Source: Kribbella caucasensis
GTDB taxonomy: Bacteria > Actinomycetota > Actinomycetes > Propionibacteriales > Kribbellaceae
NCBI RefSeq assembly: GCF_004361855.1
Contig: NZ_SNWQ01000012.1
Location: forward strand, 195,044-259,043
DNA: 64,000 nt
Direction: 5' to 3'
Position 1 is the stretch's first letter. Every line of letters starts with the position of its first letter. The notes under the pieces were generated by a model. The model searched no databases. It was given only the letters and a program-made list of their open reading frames with translations, and was not told the DNA's origin. Both the position numbers and the translations under genes were made by a program. Shown here piece after piece: positions 34,616-43,318 of this stretch.

Positions 34616-35191
34616 GTGGCGGACGACGTGTGGTTGGTCGTCGGGCTGGGGAATCCCGGCCCTTCCTATGCCAAGACCCGGCACAACGTCGGTCACCTGG
34701 TCGCCGACGAACTGGCCGCCCGGACCGGCGGTAACTTCAAGCAGCACAAGCAGGTCCGGGCCGAGGTGATCGAGACCCGGATCGGCGGGATCCGGGCGGT
34801 ACTGGCCAAGCCCAGGTCGTACATGAACGAGTCCGGCGGCCCGGTGTCGGGGCTGCTGAAGTTCTTCAAGGTCACACCCGCCACACTGGTGGTCGTGCAC
34901 GACGAGCTGGACATCGACTTCGGCACCCTGCGGGCCAAGTTCGGCGGTGGCGACAACGGCCACAACGGGCTGAAGTCGATCCGTAAATCACTTGGCACCG
35001 GCGACTACTATCGAATCCGGTTCGGTGTGGGCCGTCCGCCGGGCCGGCAGAATCCCGCCGATTTCGTGCTGAACGAGTTCTCCTCGACCGAACGCAAGGA
35101 TCTGCCGTTCGCGGTCGACCGCACCGCCGACGCGGTGGAGTCGCTGCTGGCCGACGGCCTCGAAGTCACCCAAGGCAAGTACAACTCGTGA
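34616..35191 (+). CDS. pth: peptidyl-tRNA hydrolase
   Basis: A 191-residue enzyme that frees tRNA from stalled peptidyl-tRNA. It has VVGLGNPGPSYAKTRHNVG with the catalytic His, KPRSYMNESGG with the tRNA-binding Asn, and VVHDELDIDFG with the active-site Asp. The start is GTG 34616. It ends 13 bp before mfd. Confidence 0.97.
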   Translation: MADDVWLVVGLGNPGPSYAKTRHNVGHLVADELAARTGGNFKQHKQVRAEVIETRIGGIRAVLAKPRSYMNESGGPVSGLLKFFKVTPATLVVVHDELDIDFGTLRAKFGGGDNGHNGLKSIRKSLGTGDYYRIRFGVGRPPGRQNPADFVLNEFSSTERKDLPFAVDRTADAVESLLADGLEVTQGKYNS

Positions 35192-35204
35192 GGTTGGACA
35201 ACTC

Positions 35205-38200
35205 GTGAAACTGGCCGGTCTGGTCGACACCCTGCTCACCGATCCGGTGGTCGCCGAGGCCGTTCGTGACGCTCGCGGCGAGGACGTCACGACGCTCGAC
35301 CTGAGCGCGCCCGGACCGATCCGGCCGGTGCTGCTCGCCGCACTCGCCGCCGCCCGGAACGGCGCGGACCGCCCGGTGCTCGCGGTGACCGCGACCTTCC
35401 GTGAGGCCGAGGAACTCACCGAGGCGCTGCAGTGCCTGGTCGAGCCCGGCACGGTCGCCTACTACCCGGCCTGGGAGACCCTGCCGCACGAGCGCCTTTC
35501 GCCCCGGTCCGACACGGTCGGCCGTCGCCTCGCCGTACTGCGGCGCCTGGTGCACCCGGATCCGTCGGACGAGACCACCGGGCCGATCAAGATCCTGGTC
35601 GCCCCCGTGCGATCCGTGCTGCAGCCCCAGGTCGCCGGGCTGGCCGACCTCAAACCGGTTCAGCTGCACGTCGGCGACACCATGGAGCTCGACGACGTGG
35701 TCGAGCGGCTCTCCGGGGCCGCCTATCACCGGGTGGATCTGGTCGAGCGGCGCGGGGAGTTCGCCGTCCGGGGCGGCATCATCGACGTCTTCCCGCCGAC
35801 CGAGGAGCACCCGCTGCGGGTCGACTTCTTCGGCGACGAGGTGGAGGAGGTCCGGTACTTCGCGGTCGCCGACCAGCGGTCCCTGGAGATCGCCCAGCAC
35901 GGTCTGTGGGCGCCTCCGTGCCGGGAGTTGCTGCTGACCGACGAGGTGCGCTCGCGGGCCGGAGTACTGGCCAAGGAACACCCTGAACTGGCCGAGTTGT
36001 TCGAGAAACTCGCCGAGGGACACGCGGTCGAGGGGATGGAGTCGCTCGCGCCCGTCCTGGTCGACGACATGGAGTTGCTGGTCGACCTGATGCCGGCCGG
36101 GACGCATGTCGTGGTCAGCGATCCCGAGCGGGTCCGGGCCCGGGCGCACGACCTGGTCGCGACGAGCCAGGAGTTCCTGGAGGCGTCCTGGGCGGCCGCG
36201 GCCGGTGGTGGCCAGGCGCCGATCGACCTGGGCGCGGCGGCGTACATCTCGCTTGCGGACGTCCGTACGCACGCGCTGGACCAGGGCCTGGCCTGGTGGA
36301 GCTTCTCGCCGTTCGCGGCGGCTCCGACCGATGCGCCGGAGCTGCGGGACTCGATGGGCGAGCGGGTGTCGTTCGAGATCGACACCGACGCGGGTGCGGT
36401 GCGGAGCAGGGCGGTCGCGGCGCACGAGGTGAACCCGTACCGCGGTGAGACCGCCGCCGCCGTCGAGGACGTTCGCGGCTGGCTGCGCGACGGCTGGCGC
36501 GTGGTCTGCGTGACCGAGGGACACGGTCCGGCCCAGCGGCTGGCCGAGGTGTTCGCCGAGGCGGAGCTGCCGGCCCGGGCGGTCGACGCGATCGAGGCGA
36601 TCCCCGAACCGGGCGTCGTACTGATCTCGCAGGGCGCGCTGGAGCAGGGGTTCATTGCCGACGGCATCAAGTTCGCGGTGCTCACCGAGAACGACCTGGT
36701 CGGCCAGCGAACGATGGCCGAACGGCGTTCCCAGCAACGGATGCCGAGCCGCCGGAAGAAGACGATCGACCCGTTGGAGCTCGGCCCGGGCGACTACGTC
36801 GTGCACGAGCAGCACGGCGTCGGCCGGTACGTCGAGATGATGCAGCGGACCGTCGGCACCGGCGCGCAGAAGACCACCCGCGAGTACGTCGTGATCGAGT
36901 TCGCGCCGAGCAAGCGCGGCCAGCCCGGCGACCGGTTGTACGTGCCGACCGACCAGCTCGACCAGGTCACCCGGTACGTCGGCGGCGAGCAGCCCACCCT
37001 CGACAAGATGGGTGGCGGCGACTGGGCCAAGCGCAAGGGCCGCGCCCGCAAGGCCGTCCGCCAGATCGCCGGCGAGCTGATCAAGCTGTACGCCGCGCGG
37101 CAGGCGACCAAGGGGCACGCGTTCGCCAAGGACACCCCGTGGCAGAGCGAGCTCGAGGACGCGTTCCCGTTCGTCGAGACGCCGGACCAGCTGGCCACGA
37201 TCGACGACGTGAAACGCGACATGGAGCGGGTCACGCCGATGGACCGGATCGTCTGCGGTGACGTCGGCTACGGGAAGACCGAGATCGCCGTCCGGGCTGC
37301 CTTCAAGGCGGTCCAGGACGGCAAGCAGGCCGCGGTTCTGGTGCCGACCACGTTGCTGGTTCAGCAGCACTACGCGACCTTCGCCGAGCGGTACGCCGCC
37401 TTCCCGGTGAACGTGGCGCCGTTGTCGCGGTTCCAGACCGACAAGGAGGCGAAGTCCGCGCTCGACGGGCTCGCGGACGGTTCGGTCGACGTGGTGATCG
37501 GCACCCACCGGTTGCTCAGCGGCGAGGTGCAGTTCAAGGATCTCGGGCTGGTGATCGTCGACGAGGAGCAGCGGTTCGGCGTCGAGCACAAGGAACAGCT
37601 GAAGCGGCTGCGGACCGCGGTCGACGTACTGACCATGTCCGCGACCCCGATCCCGCGGACGCTGGAGATGTCGATCACCGGGATCCGGGAGATGTCGACG
37701 ATCGCCACCCCGCCGGAGGAACGCCACCCGGTGCTGACCTTCGTCGGCGCGTACGACGAGGGCCAGGTGACCGCCGCGATCCGGCGTGAACTGCTCCGCG
37801 AGGGCCAGGTCTTCTTCGTCCACAACCGGGTCAACACGATCGAGAAGGCGGCCGCCCGGATCCGTCAGCTCGTCCCCGAGGCCCGGGTTTCGGTCGCGCA
37901 CGGCCAGATGCCCGAGCATCACCTCGAGCAGGTCATCCAGGGCTTCTGGGAGAAGCAGTCCGACGTCATCGTCTGTACCACGATCGTCGAGTCCGGGATC
38001 GACATCTCGAACGCGAACACCCTGATCGTGGAGCGGTCCGACCTGCTCGGCCTGTCCCAGCTGCACCAGCTCCGCGGCCGCGTCGGCCGGGGTCGGGAGC
38101 GCGCCTACGCGTACTTCTTCTTCCCGCCGGAGAAGCCGCTCACCGAGACCGCGCACGACCGGCTCGCCACCATCGCACAGCACGCCGACCTCGGCGCCGG

Positions 38201-38864
38201 TATGCAGGTCGCGATGAAGGACCTGGAGATCCGCGGCGCGGGCAACCTGCTCGGCGGTGAACAGTCCGGCCACATCGCCGATGTCGGGTTCGACCTGTAC
38301 GTCCGGCTCGTCGGCGAAGCCGTCGCGGAGTACCGGGGTGACACCCAGGCGGAGGAGCCGGAGGTCAAGATCGAACTGCCGATCGACGCGCACCTGCCGC
38401 ACGACTACATCCCGTCGCAGCGGCTCCGGCTGGAGATGTACCAGCGGCTCGCGGCCGTGCGCGACGAGGACGGCGACCGGGGCGGTGGGGCGGGGAAGGT
38501 ATCAAACATTGCCGAGTTGGTCGAGGAACTGCACGACCGGTACGGCGACATCCCGCAGCCGGTGCTGAACCTGATCGAGGTCGCGAAGTTCCGCAACCAC
38601 GCTCGCCAAGCCGGGCTGAGTGACGTCACTCTGCAGGGCAACCTGATCCGGTTCGGGCCGGTTATGCTGCCGGATTCGAAGGTGCTGCGGCTGAACAGGC
38701 TGTACCCGAAGAGTCTGGTCAAACCGCAACTGCGTACGATCCTGGTGCCGAGACCTGCCACCCGGCCGGTCGCCGGTCAGCCGCTCCGCGACACCGAGCT
38801 GCTGGAGTGGTGCACCAGACTGATCGACGATGTGATCGCCGAGCCCGTGGGGGCGCCGGCCTGA
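35205..38864 (+). CDS. mfd: transcription-repair coupling factor Mfd
   Basis: A 1219-residue ATP-dependent translocase that removes stalled RNA polymerase and recruits UvrA. A UvrB-homologous N-terminal region is followed by an RNAP-interacting domain (about 525-600, VHEQHGVGRYVEM), helicase motifs Walker A GDVGYGKTE (about 685) and DEEQRFG (about 786), the TRG segment with RGRVGRG, and a C-terminal D7 domain. It has full family length with no break. GTG start. Confidence 0.97.
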   Translation: MKLAGLVDTLLTDPVVAEAVRDARGEDVTTLDLSAPGPIRPVLLAALAAARNGADRPVLAVTATFREAEELTEALQCLVEPGTVAYYPAWETLPHERLSPRSDTVGRRLAVLRRLVHPDPSDETTGPIKILVAPVRSVLQPQVAGLADLKPVQLHVGDTMELDDVVERLSGAAYHRVDLVERRGEFAVRGGIIDVFPPTEEHPLRVDFFGDEVEEVRYFAVADQRSLEIAQHGLWAPPCRELLLTDEVRSRAGVLAKEHPELAELFEKLAEGHAVEGMESLAPVLVDDMELLVDLMPAGTHVVVSDPERVRARAHDLVATSQEFLEASWAAAAGGGQAPIDLGAAAYISLADVRTHALDQGLAWWSFSPFAAAPTDAPELRDSMGERVSFEIDTDAGAVRSRAVAAHEVNPYRGETAAAVEDVRGWLRDGWRVVCVTEGHGPAQRLAEVFAEAELPARAVDAIEAIPEPGVVLISQGALEQGFIADGIKFAVLTENDLVGQRTMAERRSQQRMPSRRKKTIDPLELGPGDYVVHEQHGVGRYVEMMQRTVGTGAQKTTREYVVIEFAPSKRGQPGDRLYVPTDQLDQVTRYVGGEQPTLDKMGGGDWAKRKGRARKAVRQIAGELIKLYAARQATKGHAFAKDTPWQSELEDAFPFVETPDQLATIDDVKRDMERVTPMDRIVCGDVGYGKTEIAVRAAFKAVQDGKQAAVLVPTTLLVQQHYATFAERYAAFPVNVAPLSRFQTDKEAKSALDGLADGSVDVVIGTHRLLSGEVQFKDLGLVIVDEEQRFGVEHKEQLKRLRTAVDVLTMSATPIPRTLEMSITGIREMSTIATPPEERHPVLTFVGAYDEGQVTAAIRRELLREGQVFFVHNRVNTIEKAAARIRQLVPEARVSVAHGQMPEHHLEQVIQGFWEKQSDVIVCTTIVESGIDISNANTLIVERSDLLGLSQLHQLRGRVGRGRERAYAYFFFPPEKPLTETAHDRLATIAQHADLGAGMQVAMKDLEIRGAGNLLGGEQSGHIADVGFDLYVRLVGEAVAEYRGDTQAEEPEVKIELPIDAHLPHDYIPSQRLRLEMYQRLAAVRDEDGDRGGGAGKVSNIAELVEELHDRYGDIPQPVLNLIEVAKFRNHARQAGLSDVTLQGNLIRFGPVMLPDSKVLRLNRLYPKSLVKPQLRTILVPRPATRPVAGQPLRDTELLEWCTRLIDDVIAEPVGAPA

Positions 38865-38889
38865 TGAGTTCCAGCTGGAGGAGAGTCCG

Positions 38890-39513
38890 TTGAGCAGAAC
38901 CCTCGCCAAGGTGACCGGCGTGGCGCTGGCTTCGGTGCTGGTGCTGGGCGGTTGTGCCGCGGGCACCCACCCGGGTGCGGCGGCCGTGGTGGGCAAGACG
39001 GAGATCACCGTGAGCGATGTCGACGAGACCACCCGGTCCGTCAGCACCGCGCTCGGCCAGCCGTTCAGCACCAACGTGACGCTGCGCGAACTGGTGAACA
39101 GCGCCCTGGTCCAGCAGATCGCCGACCAGCGCTCGATCACCGTCACCGAGGCGGAGATCGCGCCCGCGATGAAGGCCGTGGTCGGCGACCAGACGACGTA
39201 CGAGCGGTTCACCAAGGACCCGGTCGCGAACGCGTTCCTGCGCGACGTGGCGAAGGCCGCGGTCGGCACCATCAAGCTGGGCGGCGGCACTGGGATCAGC
39301 GACCCGAATGGGCAGCAGGCCCAGCGGGCCGGGCTCGTGGCGATCCGGGACGCCTCGAAGAACATCACCGTGGACATCGCCCCGCGGTTCGGGAAGTGGA
39401 CCGACGGCGCCATCGACGGCAAGGTGTCCGGCTCGCTGTCGCAGGAGTCCGCCCAGGCCAAGGCGAAGCGCGAGGCCCAGGAGCAGCAGCAACAGGGCCA
39501 GCCGCAGGGCTGA
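38890..39513 (+). CDS. SurA/PrsA-N-like lipoprotein
   Basis: A 207-residue lipoprotein. The signal peptide ends with lipobox LGGC (Cys22). A SurA N-terminal-like helical domain (about 35-120, AVVGKTEITVSDVDETTRS and NSALVQQIADQRSITVTEAEI) follows, without a peptidyl-prolyl isomerase domain, then a Gln-rich tail. A chaperone role outside the membrane is a family inference. TTG start 38890 has GGAGGAGAG. M. tuberculosis has the lipoprotein LpqU at a comparable place near mazG and eno. Confidence 0.85.
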   Translation: MSRTLAKVTGVALASVLVLGGCAAGTHPGAAAVVGKTEITVSDVDETTRSVSTALGQPFSTNVTLRELVNSALVQQIADQRSITVTEAEIAPAMKAVVGDQTTYERFTKDPVANAFLRDVAKAAVGTIKLGGGTGISDPNGQQAQRAGLVAIRDASKNITVDIAPRFGKWTDGAIDGKVSGSLSQESAQAKAKREAQEQQQQGQPQG

Positions 39514-39547
39514 GGGCTCAACCGACACCGCTGACGGGACTGGGCTT

Positions 39548-40609
39548 TTGATCAAGGTCGTTCTCACCAGCCCGCGGGTCGCACCGGGGCTGCTGACCCG
39601 AGCCGGGTGGCAGGCGCTCGATCAGGCCGAGCTGATCGGCGCCGCCGCGGGTGTCGAGAGCCCGACCGTCCAGGCCGTCGTCGGTTCCGGGCTGGTGGTG
39701 ACGACGATCGAGGGTGGTCCCTCGGCCGCGTGGTCCTGGCTGGTCACGGCGGCCGAGGACGGACGCAAGGTCGCCTGGCTCGTCGGCGAGGACGGCGAAC
39801 CCGTGTTGCTCCGGCTGATCGCCGACCACCTCAGCCGCGAACCACGCCCGGAGTACGAGATCGAGATCCTGCACGGCTCGTACGACGTACCGGGCGCCCG
39901 CCTGATCGACCTGGTCCGGGTGATGGACCGCCTCCGCCGCAACTGCCCCTGGGACCAGGAGCAGACCCACCGTTCCCTGGCGCGCTACCTCCTCGAGGAA
40001 ACCTACGAAACCCTCGAAGCGATCGACACCGGCGACCAAGCCCACCTCCGCGAAGAACTAGGCGACCTACTCCTCCAGGTAGCCTTCCACTCCCGAATCG
40101 CCGAGGAAGCCATTGCCGATGAACCCATCGACGGGGCCGCCGATGGGGACGGTTTCTCGATCGACGACGTGGCCGCCGACATCGTCGAGAAACTCATCCG
40201 CCGCCACCCCCACGTCTTCGGCACCGTCGACGCGGCGGACGTGGCCACGGTCGAGGCCAACTGGGAAACCATCAAGGCCGCCGAAAAACAACGCACGTCG
40301 GTCCTCGAAGGCATCCCCCAGAACCTCCCCGCCCTGGCCCTGGCCGACAAAGTCCTGGGTCGTGCGGCCAAGATCCTCCCCCGCGAGCCGATTCCCGGCA
40401 CCACCGCGACGCCCCCCGAGTCCGAGATCGACACCGACCTGGCGTCCCCCTCCGACGCCAAGCCCCGCAGCGAGCACGAAATCGGCGAACGCCTGCTGAC
40501 TCTCGTCCGCGAGGCCCGCGACTCCGGCGTCGACCCCGAACAAGCCCTCCGCGACGCCACCCGCCGCCTAGCCACCCAAATCCGCACCGCCGAGTCCAAC
40601 GGCACCTAA
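39548..40609 (+). CDS. mazG: MazG family nucleoside triphosphate pyrophosphohydrolase
   Basis: A 353-residue enzyme that hydrolyses NTPs/dNTPs to monophosphates. An N-terminal region is special to actinobacterial MazG (about 1-120), followed by the MazG core with RRNCPWDQEQTHRSL, the Mg-binding EETYE and EELGDLLLQ (about 130-180), and an extended C-terminal part. TTG start 39548 is chosen by reading frame and onset of similarity. The gene sits after mfd and the lipoprotein, and the conserved link to eno is broken by a 2.7 kb insert. Confidence 0.93.
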   Translation: MIKVVLTSPRVAPGLLTRAGWQALDQAELIGAAAGVESPTVQAVVGSGLVVTTIEGGPSAAWSWLVTAAEDGRKVAWLVGEDGEPVLLRLIADHLSREPRPEYEIEILHGSYDVPGARLIDLVRVMDRLRRNCPWDQEQTHRSLARYLLEETYETLEAIDTGDQAHLREELGDLLLQVAFHSRIAEEAIADEPIDGAADGDGFSIDDVAADIVEKLIRRHPHVFGTVDAADVATVEANWETIKAAEKQRTSVLEGIPQNLPALALADKVLGRAAKILPREPIPGTTATPPESEIDTDLASPSDAKPRSEHEIGERLLTLVREARDSGVDPEQALRDATRRLATQIRTAESNGT

Positions 40610-40612
40610 CCG

Positions 40613-41056
40613 TCAGACCTGGTCGGCTGCCACGACGGAGATGCCTTGATGGTCTCCGATCAGAGCGGTGAGATCGGCCAGGTCGGAGGTTGCGATCACG
40701 ACCGGTCCGGCCTCCTGCAGGGCAGTGGCCGCCAGAATCGCGTCGACTGCTTGGCCGGATCCCAGCCTCGCCTCGCCGATGAGCTGGCCGGCGCATTCGC
40801 CGATGGCCCGGGACACCGGCTCGACAGCCACCCCACCAAGAACCCGGTAGATTCCCGCGTCGCGCGATACGCCGCGGAAGGCTTCGGCCAGGATCGCCGC
40901 CGAGGTCACCACGCGCCGCCCATCGGCGTACGCGGCTTGTAGCCGGATGTACATCGCGCGGTCTGTTGCGGCGCGTGAGAGGCCTTCGTTGTCCAGCACC
41001 AGGGTGCCCTGTGGGGCTGAACGTGGCCGCTTGCGTGGGCTCACCGGCCGGGCCAC
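40613..41056 (-). CDS. vapC: PIN-domain toxin (VapC-like)
   Basis: A 147-residue ribonuclease toxin. PIN acidic residues are Asp22 (LVLDNEG), Glu58 (ILAEAF), and two further Asp in QAVDAILAATA and IATSDLADL. Such toxins cut tRNA or rRNA. The start overlaps the antitoxin gene by 16 nt. The basic N-terminal extension (PRKRPRS) is unusual, and a shorter start is possible. It converges on mazG with 3 bp between. Confidence 0.85.
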   Translation of the reverse strand: MARPVSPRKRPRSAPQGTLVLDNEGLSRAATDRAMYIRLQAAYADGRRVVTSAAILAEAFRGVSRDAGIYRVLGGVAVEPVSRAIGECAGQLIGEARLGSGQAVDAILAATALQEAGPVVIATSDLADLTALIGDHQGISVVAADQV

Positions 41057-41274
41057 TCCGCACGAGCTCTCGCGAGCTCTTCTTCTGTGACGGGGCCATG
41101 GACATCCGCCAACTCGGTCAGCAGGTCTCCGAGCCGGTCGTGTTCCAGCTGTCTGATCAGCGCATCCGTGACGTAGGCCGAGACATTCCCGCGACCTGCC
41201 CGCGATCGCAGTTCGGCGGCCACCTCCGATGGGACGGTGACGCTCAGCTTGTCCGTATGCGCCGACTCACTCAT
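41041..41274 (-). CDS. vapB: ribbon-helix-helix antitoxin (VapB-like)
   Basis: A 77-residue antitoxin. The N-terminal ribbon-helix-helix (KLSVTVPSEVAAELRSRAG ... VSAYVTDALIRQLE) binds DNA, and the C-terminal part (about 45-77) should wrap the PIN toxin. Genes overlap on both sides: 8 nt with the HAD-like gene upstream and 16 nt with vapC. Confidence 0.85.
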   Translation of the reverse strand: MSESAHTDKLSVTVPSEVAAELRSRAGRGNVSAYVTDALIRQLEHDRLGDLLTELADVHGPVTEEELARARAEWPGR

Positions 41275-41806
41275 GGACCAATCCTACCTCTGGTGGGATC
41301 GCGACGGCGACCCCGATCGTGCCACGAGTCGCCCGCACCAACCGTTCGACACTCGCCCAATCCGCAGCCGCGACAACCCCGTCCGGGACCCGCGCGGACG
41401 ACTGCGGTCCGAACAGATACCGATGCCGTACGACGCCCGCAAGCGCGTCGTGGACATCGGGTTTGTCGTCCACGAAATGCGTGATCCCCAGCTCCGCACA
41501 GTGGATCGCCTTGTCCGGCCGCCGCAAGGAGAACCGCACATTCCCCTCGGGTATCCCGGTCGACGCGAAGAACCGGTGATGCCGCAACCAGTCCAGCGAC
41601 CGCTGCTGCACCCGCGGCCCACATTTGGACACCAGCCAGGCCTGCCCGTCGAACAGTTCGACCAACCGCGTGATGGTCTCGAAGGCACCCGACACCGCGG
41701 GCGTGCGGAGCATCGCGGCCGTGTCGCCCTGGAAGAACGACGTGTCCCCACCCCCGGCGGATCCGTCGATGATCACTCGTCCGATGTCGATTCCCAGTCT
41801 GTCCAT
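41267..41806 (-). CDS. HAD-like hydrolase, coupled to vapBC
   Basis: A 179-residue HAD-superfamily protein. The N-terminal motif is RLGIDIGRVII (D-x-G in place of the usual D-x-D), and the acidic motif IV is THFVDDKPDVHDAL. Lack of the second Asp makes ordinary phosphatase activity uncertain, although some HAD proteins share this. ATG 41806 is used because the extension to 41851 runs into the LysR promoter. It is the first gene of a three-gene overlapping operon with vapB and vapC. Confidence 0.72.
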   Translation of the reverse strand: MDRLGIDIGRVIIDGSAGGGDTSFFQGDTAAMLRTPAVSGAFETITRLVELFDGQAWLVSKCGPRVQQRSLDWLRHHRFFASTGIPEGNVRFSLRRPDKAIHCAELGITHFVDDKPDVHDALAGVVRHRYLFGPQSSARVPDGVVAAADWASVERLVRATRGTIGVAVAIPPEVGLVHE

Positions 41807-41839
41807 GGTCCCAGCCTGCGATAGGAAACTCATCAGCAG

Positions 41840-41868
41840 AACTATCGACAAAGAGACTAGCTATAGTT
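41840..41868. promoter_or_regulatory. inverted repeat in the LysR/HAD divergent promoter
   Basis: Arms AACTAT (41840-41845) and ATAGTT (41863-41868) lie just upstream of the LysR ATG, within the AT-richest part of the intergenic region. It is a candidate autoregulatory LysR site controlling both directions. Confidence 0.4.
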
Positions 41869-41875
41869 TCAGTCA

Positions 41876-42727
41876 ATGGATCGATTGGTGGCGGAGGATC
41901 TCGAGGCGTTCGCGGTGTTCGCCGCGCATCGCAACTTCACCCATGCCGCCGGGGAACTGCACGTCAGCCAGCCCGCCCTGCACACGAGGATCCGCAAGCT
42001 CGAGCAGCGACTGGGCAAGGCCCTCTACACCAGGCACGGCAGGCAATTGCGGCTCACCGAGACCGGCGAGCAGCTGGCCGCGTTCGCCAACGACACCAGG
42101 CGTCGCGCCGAGGCGTTCCTCACCACACTCGACCTCGCGCCCCGTCGTCCACTCGTCCTGGCGGCCGGCTCGGGTGCGTACCTCTACCTCCTCGGCGACG
42201 CGATCCGCCGGTACGTCGGCAAAGGCCACCAGCTTCGCCTGATCACCACGGACGCGGCGGCGACCGTGGCCGCGATACGGGACGGCTCGGCCGACGTAGG
42301 GGTGACGGCGCTCGGGATCCCGCCGGACGATCTGGAGTGCGAGTTGCTGGCGCAGTACCCGCAGGTGCTCGTGGTCCGGCCGAGTCACCGCCTCGCCGGG
42401 CGGCGCAGTGTCCGGCTCAAGGATCTCGACGGGGAGGCGCTGGTCGTTCCGCCGAAGACGAGACCGCATCGGCGTGCACTCGAACGCGCTCTGCTCGATC
42501 AGGGCGTGCGCTGGTCCGTCGCGGTCGAGGCCGAGGGCTGGGATCTGCTGGTGCAGTTCGTCCGGCTCGGGATCGGGCCGGCCGTCGTCAACGGATCCGT
42601 GCGCACGACGTCCGCAGTACGAACAGTTCCGGTGAAGGATCTGCCGCCGGTGCGTTACTACCTGATCACTCGGAGAGACCGGCCGGACGATCAACCGCTG
42701 GATGCGTTGAAGAGAATGTTGCTGTGA
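41876..42727 (+). CDS. LysR family transcriptional regulator
   Basis: A 283-residue regulator. The N-terminal winged helix has FAAHRNFTHAAGELHVSQPALH (about 20-41) and the co-inducer-binding region spans about 85-283. The gene diverges from the HAD/vapBC operon with 69 bp between, and is coupled to kptA by a GTGA overlap. The ligand is unknown; its target is likely the flanking promoters. Confidence 0.92.
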   Translation: MDRLVAEDLEAFAVFAAHRNFTHAAGELHVSQPALHTRIRKLEQRLGKALYTRHGRQLRLTETGEQLAAFANDTRRRAEAFLTTLDLAPRRPLVLAAGSGAYLYLLGDAIRRYVGKGHQLRLITTDAAATVAAIRDGSADVGVTALGIPPDDLECELLAQYPQVLVVRPSHRLAGRRSVRLKDLDGEALVVPPKTRPHRRALERALLDQGVRWSVAVEAEGWDLLVQFVRLGIGPAVVNGSVRTTSAVRTVPVKDLPPVRYYLITRRDRPDDQPLDALKRMLL

Positions 42728-43278
42728 AGGACGTCGTACGGGACAGCAAACGCCTGTCCTGGTTGCTCCGCCACGGCGCCGGCGACCAGGGGCTGGCGAT
42801 GACCGCAGACGGTTGGGCGGCGATCGACGACGTCTGCGCGCTGCTCGAACTCGACCGTCCGGCGCTGGATCGCGCGGTTCAGCACAACGACAAGAACCGG
42901 CTGCAAGTCGACGGACAGCGGATCCGTGCGTGCCAAGGGCATTCGCTGCAAGGGATGCCGGTCACGCGTGAAGCTTTGGAGAACAGTTGGCGTCGGGTGA
43001 GACCGGCCGGTCCGCTCTGGCACGGAACGACGCAAGCGGCGTACGAAGGAATCAAGGCGCACGGGTTGCTGCCGGGCCGTCGTACCCATGTCCATCTGGC
43101 GCCGAGCAAGGACAGCAAGGTGGGCAAGCGATCCGCGGTGGAGGTCCTGCTGCGGATCGATCCCGGCGAGTTGGACGTGTTCGAGGCGCCCAACGGAGTG
43201 TTGCTGACCCGGCAGGTGCCGGCTGATGCGATCGTGTGGGGTGACGCGGTCCACCGGGTCGGCTGGTCTGGCCGTTAG
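42724..43278 (+). CDS. kptA: RNA 2'-phosphotransferase (Tpt1/KptA)
   Basis: A 184-residue enzyme of the Tpt1/KptA family, which transfers an RNA 2'-phosphate to NAD+. All landmarks are visible: SWLLRHGAG (Arg16-His17), DGW (29-31), LWHGT (His100), RRTHVHLA (119-126) and NGVLLT (157-162). Bacteria lack the tRNA splicing that makes this substrate, so the bacterial role is open. GTG 42724 overlaps the LysR stop. eno starts 40 bp downstream. Confidence 0.94.
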   Translation: MKDVVRDSKRLSWLLRHGAGDQGLAMTADGWAAIDDVCALLELDRPALDRAVQHNDKNRLQVDGQRIRACQGHSLQGMPVTREALENSWRRVRPAGPLWHGTTQAAYEGIKAHGLLPGRRTHVHLAPSKDSKVGKRSAVEVLLRIDPGELDVFEAPNGVLLTRQVPADAIVWGDAVHRVGWSGR

Positions 43279-43318
43279 GCTCGGCAGTGATCCGTCATCC
43301 GAGAACTTGGGAGTAGAT

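Noticed and set aside
35166..38402. 1078-codon open frame opposite mfd
   Set aside because: It lies wholly antisense to a full-length, motif-complete mfd and reads as low-complexity Arg/Asp/Val/Gly text, a usual effect of GC-rich codon bias.
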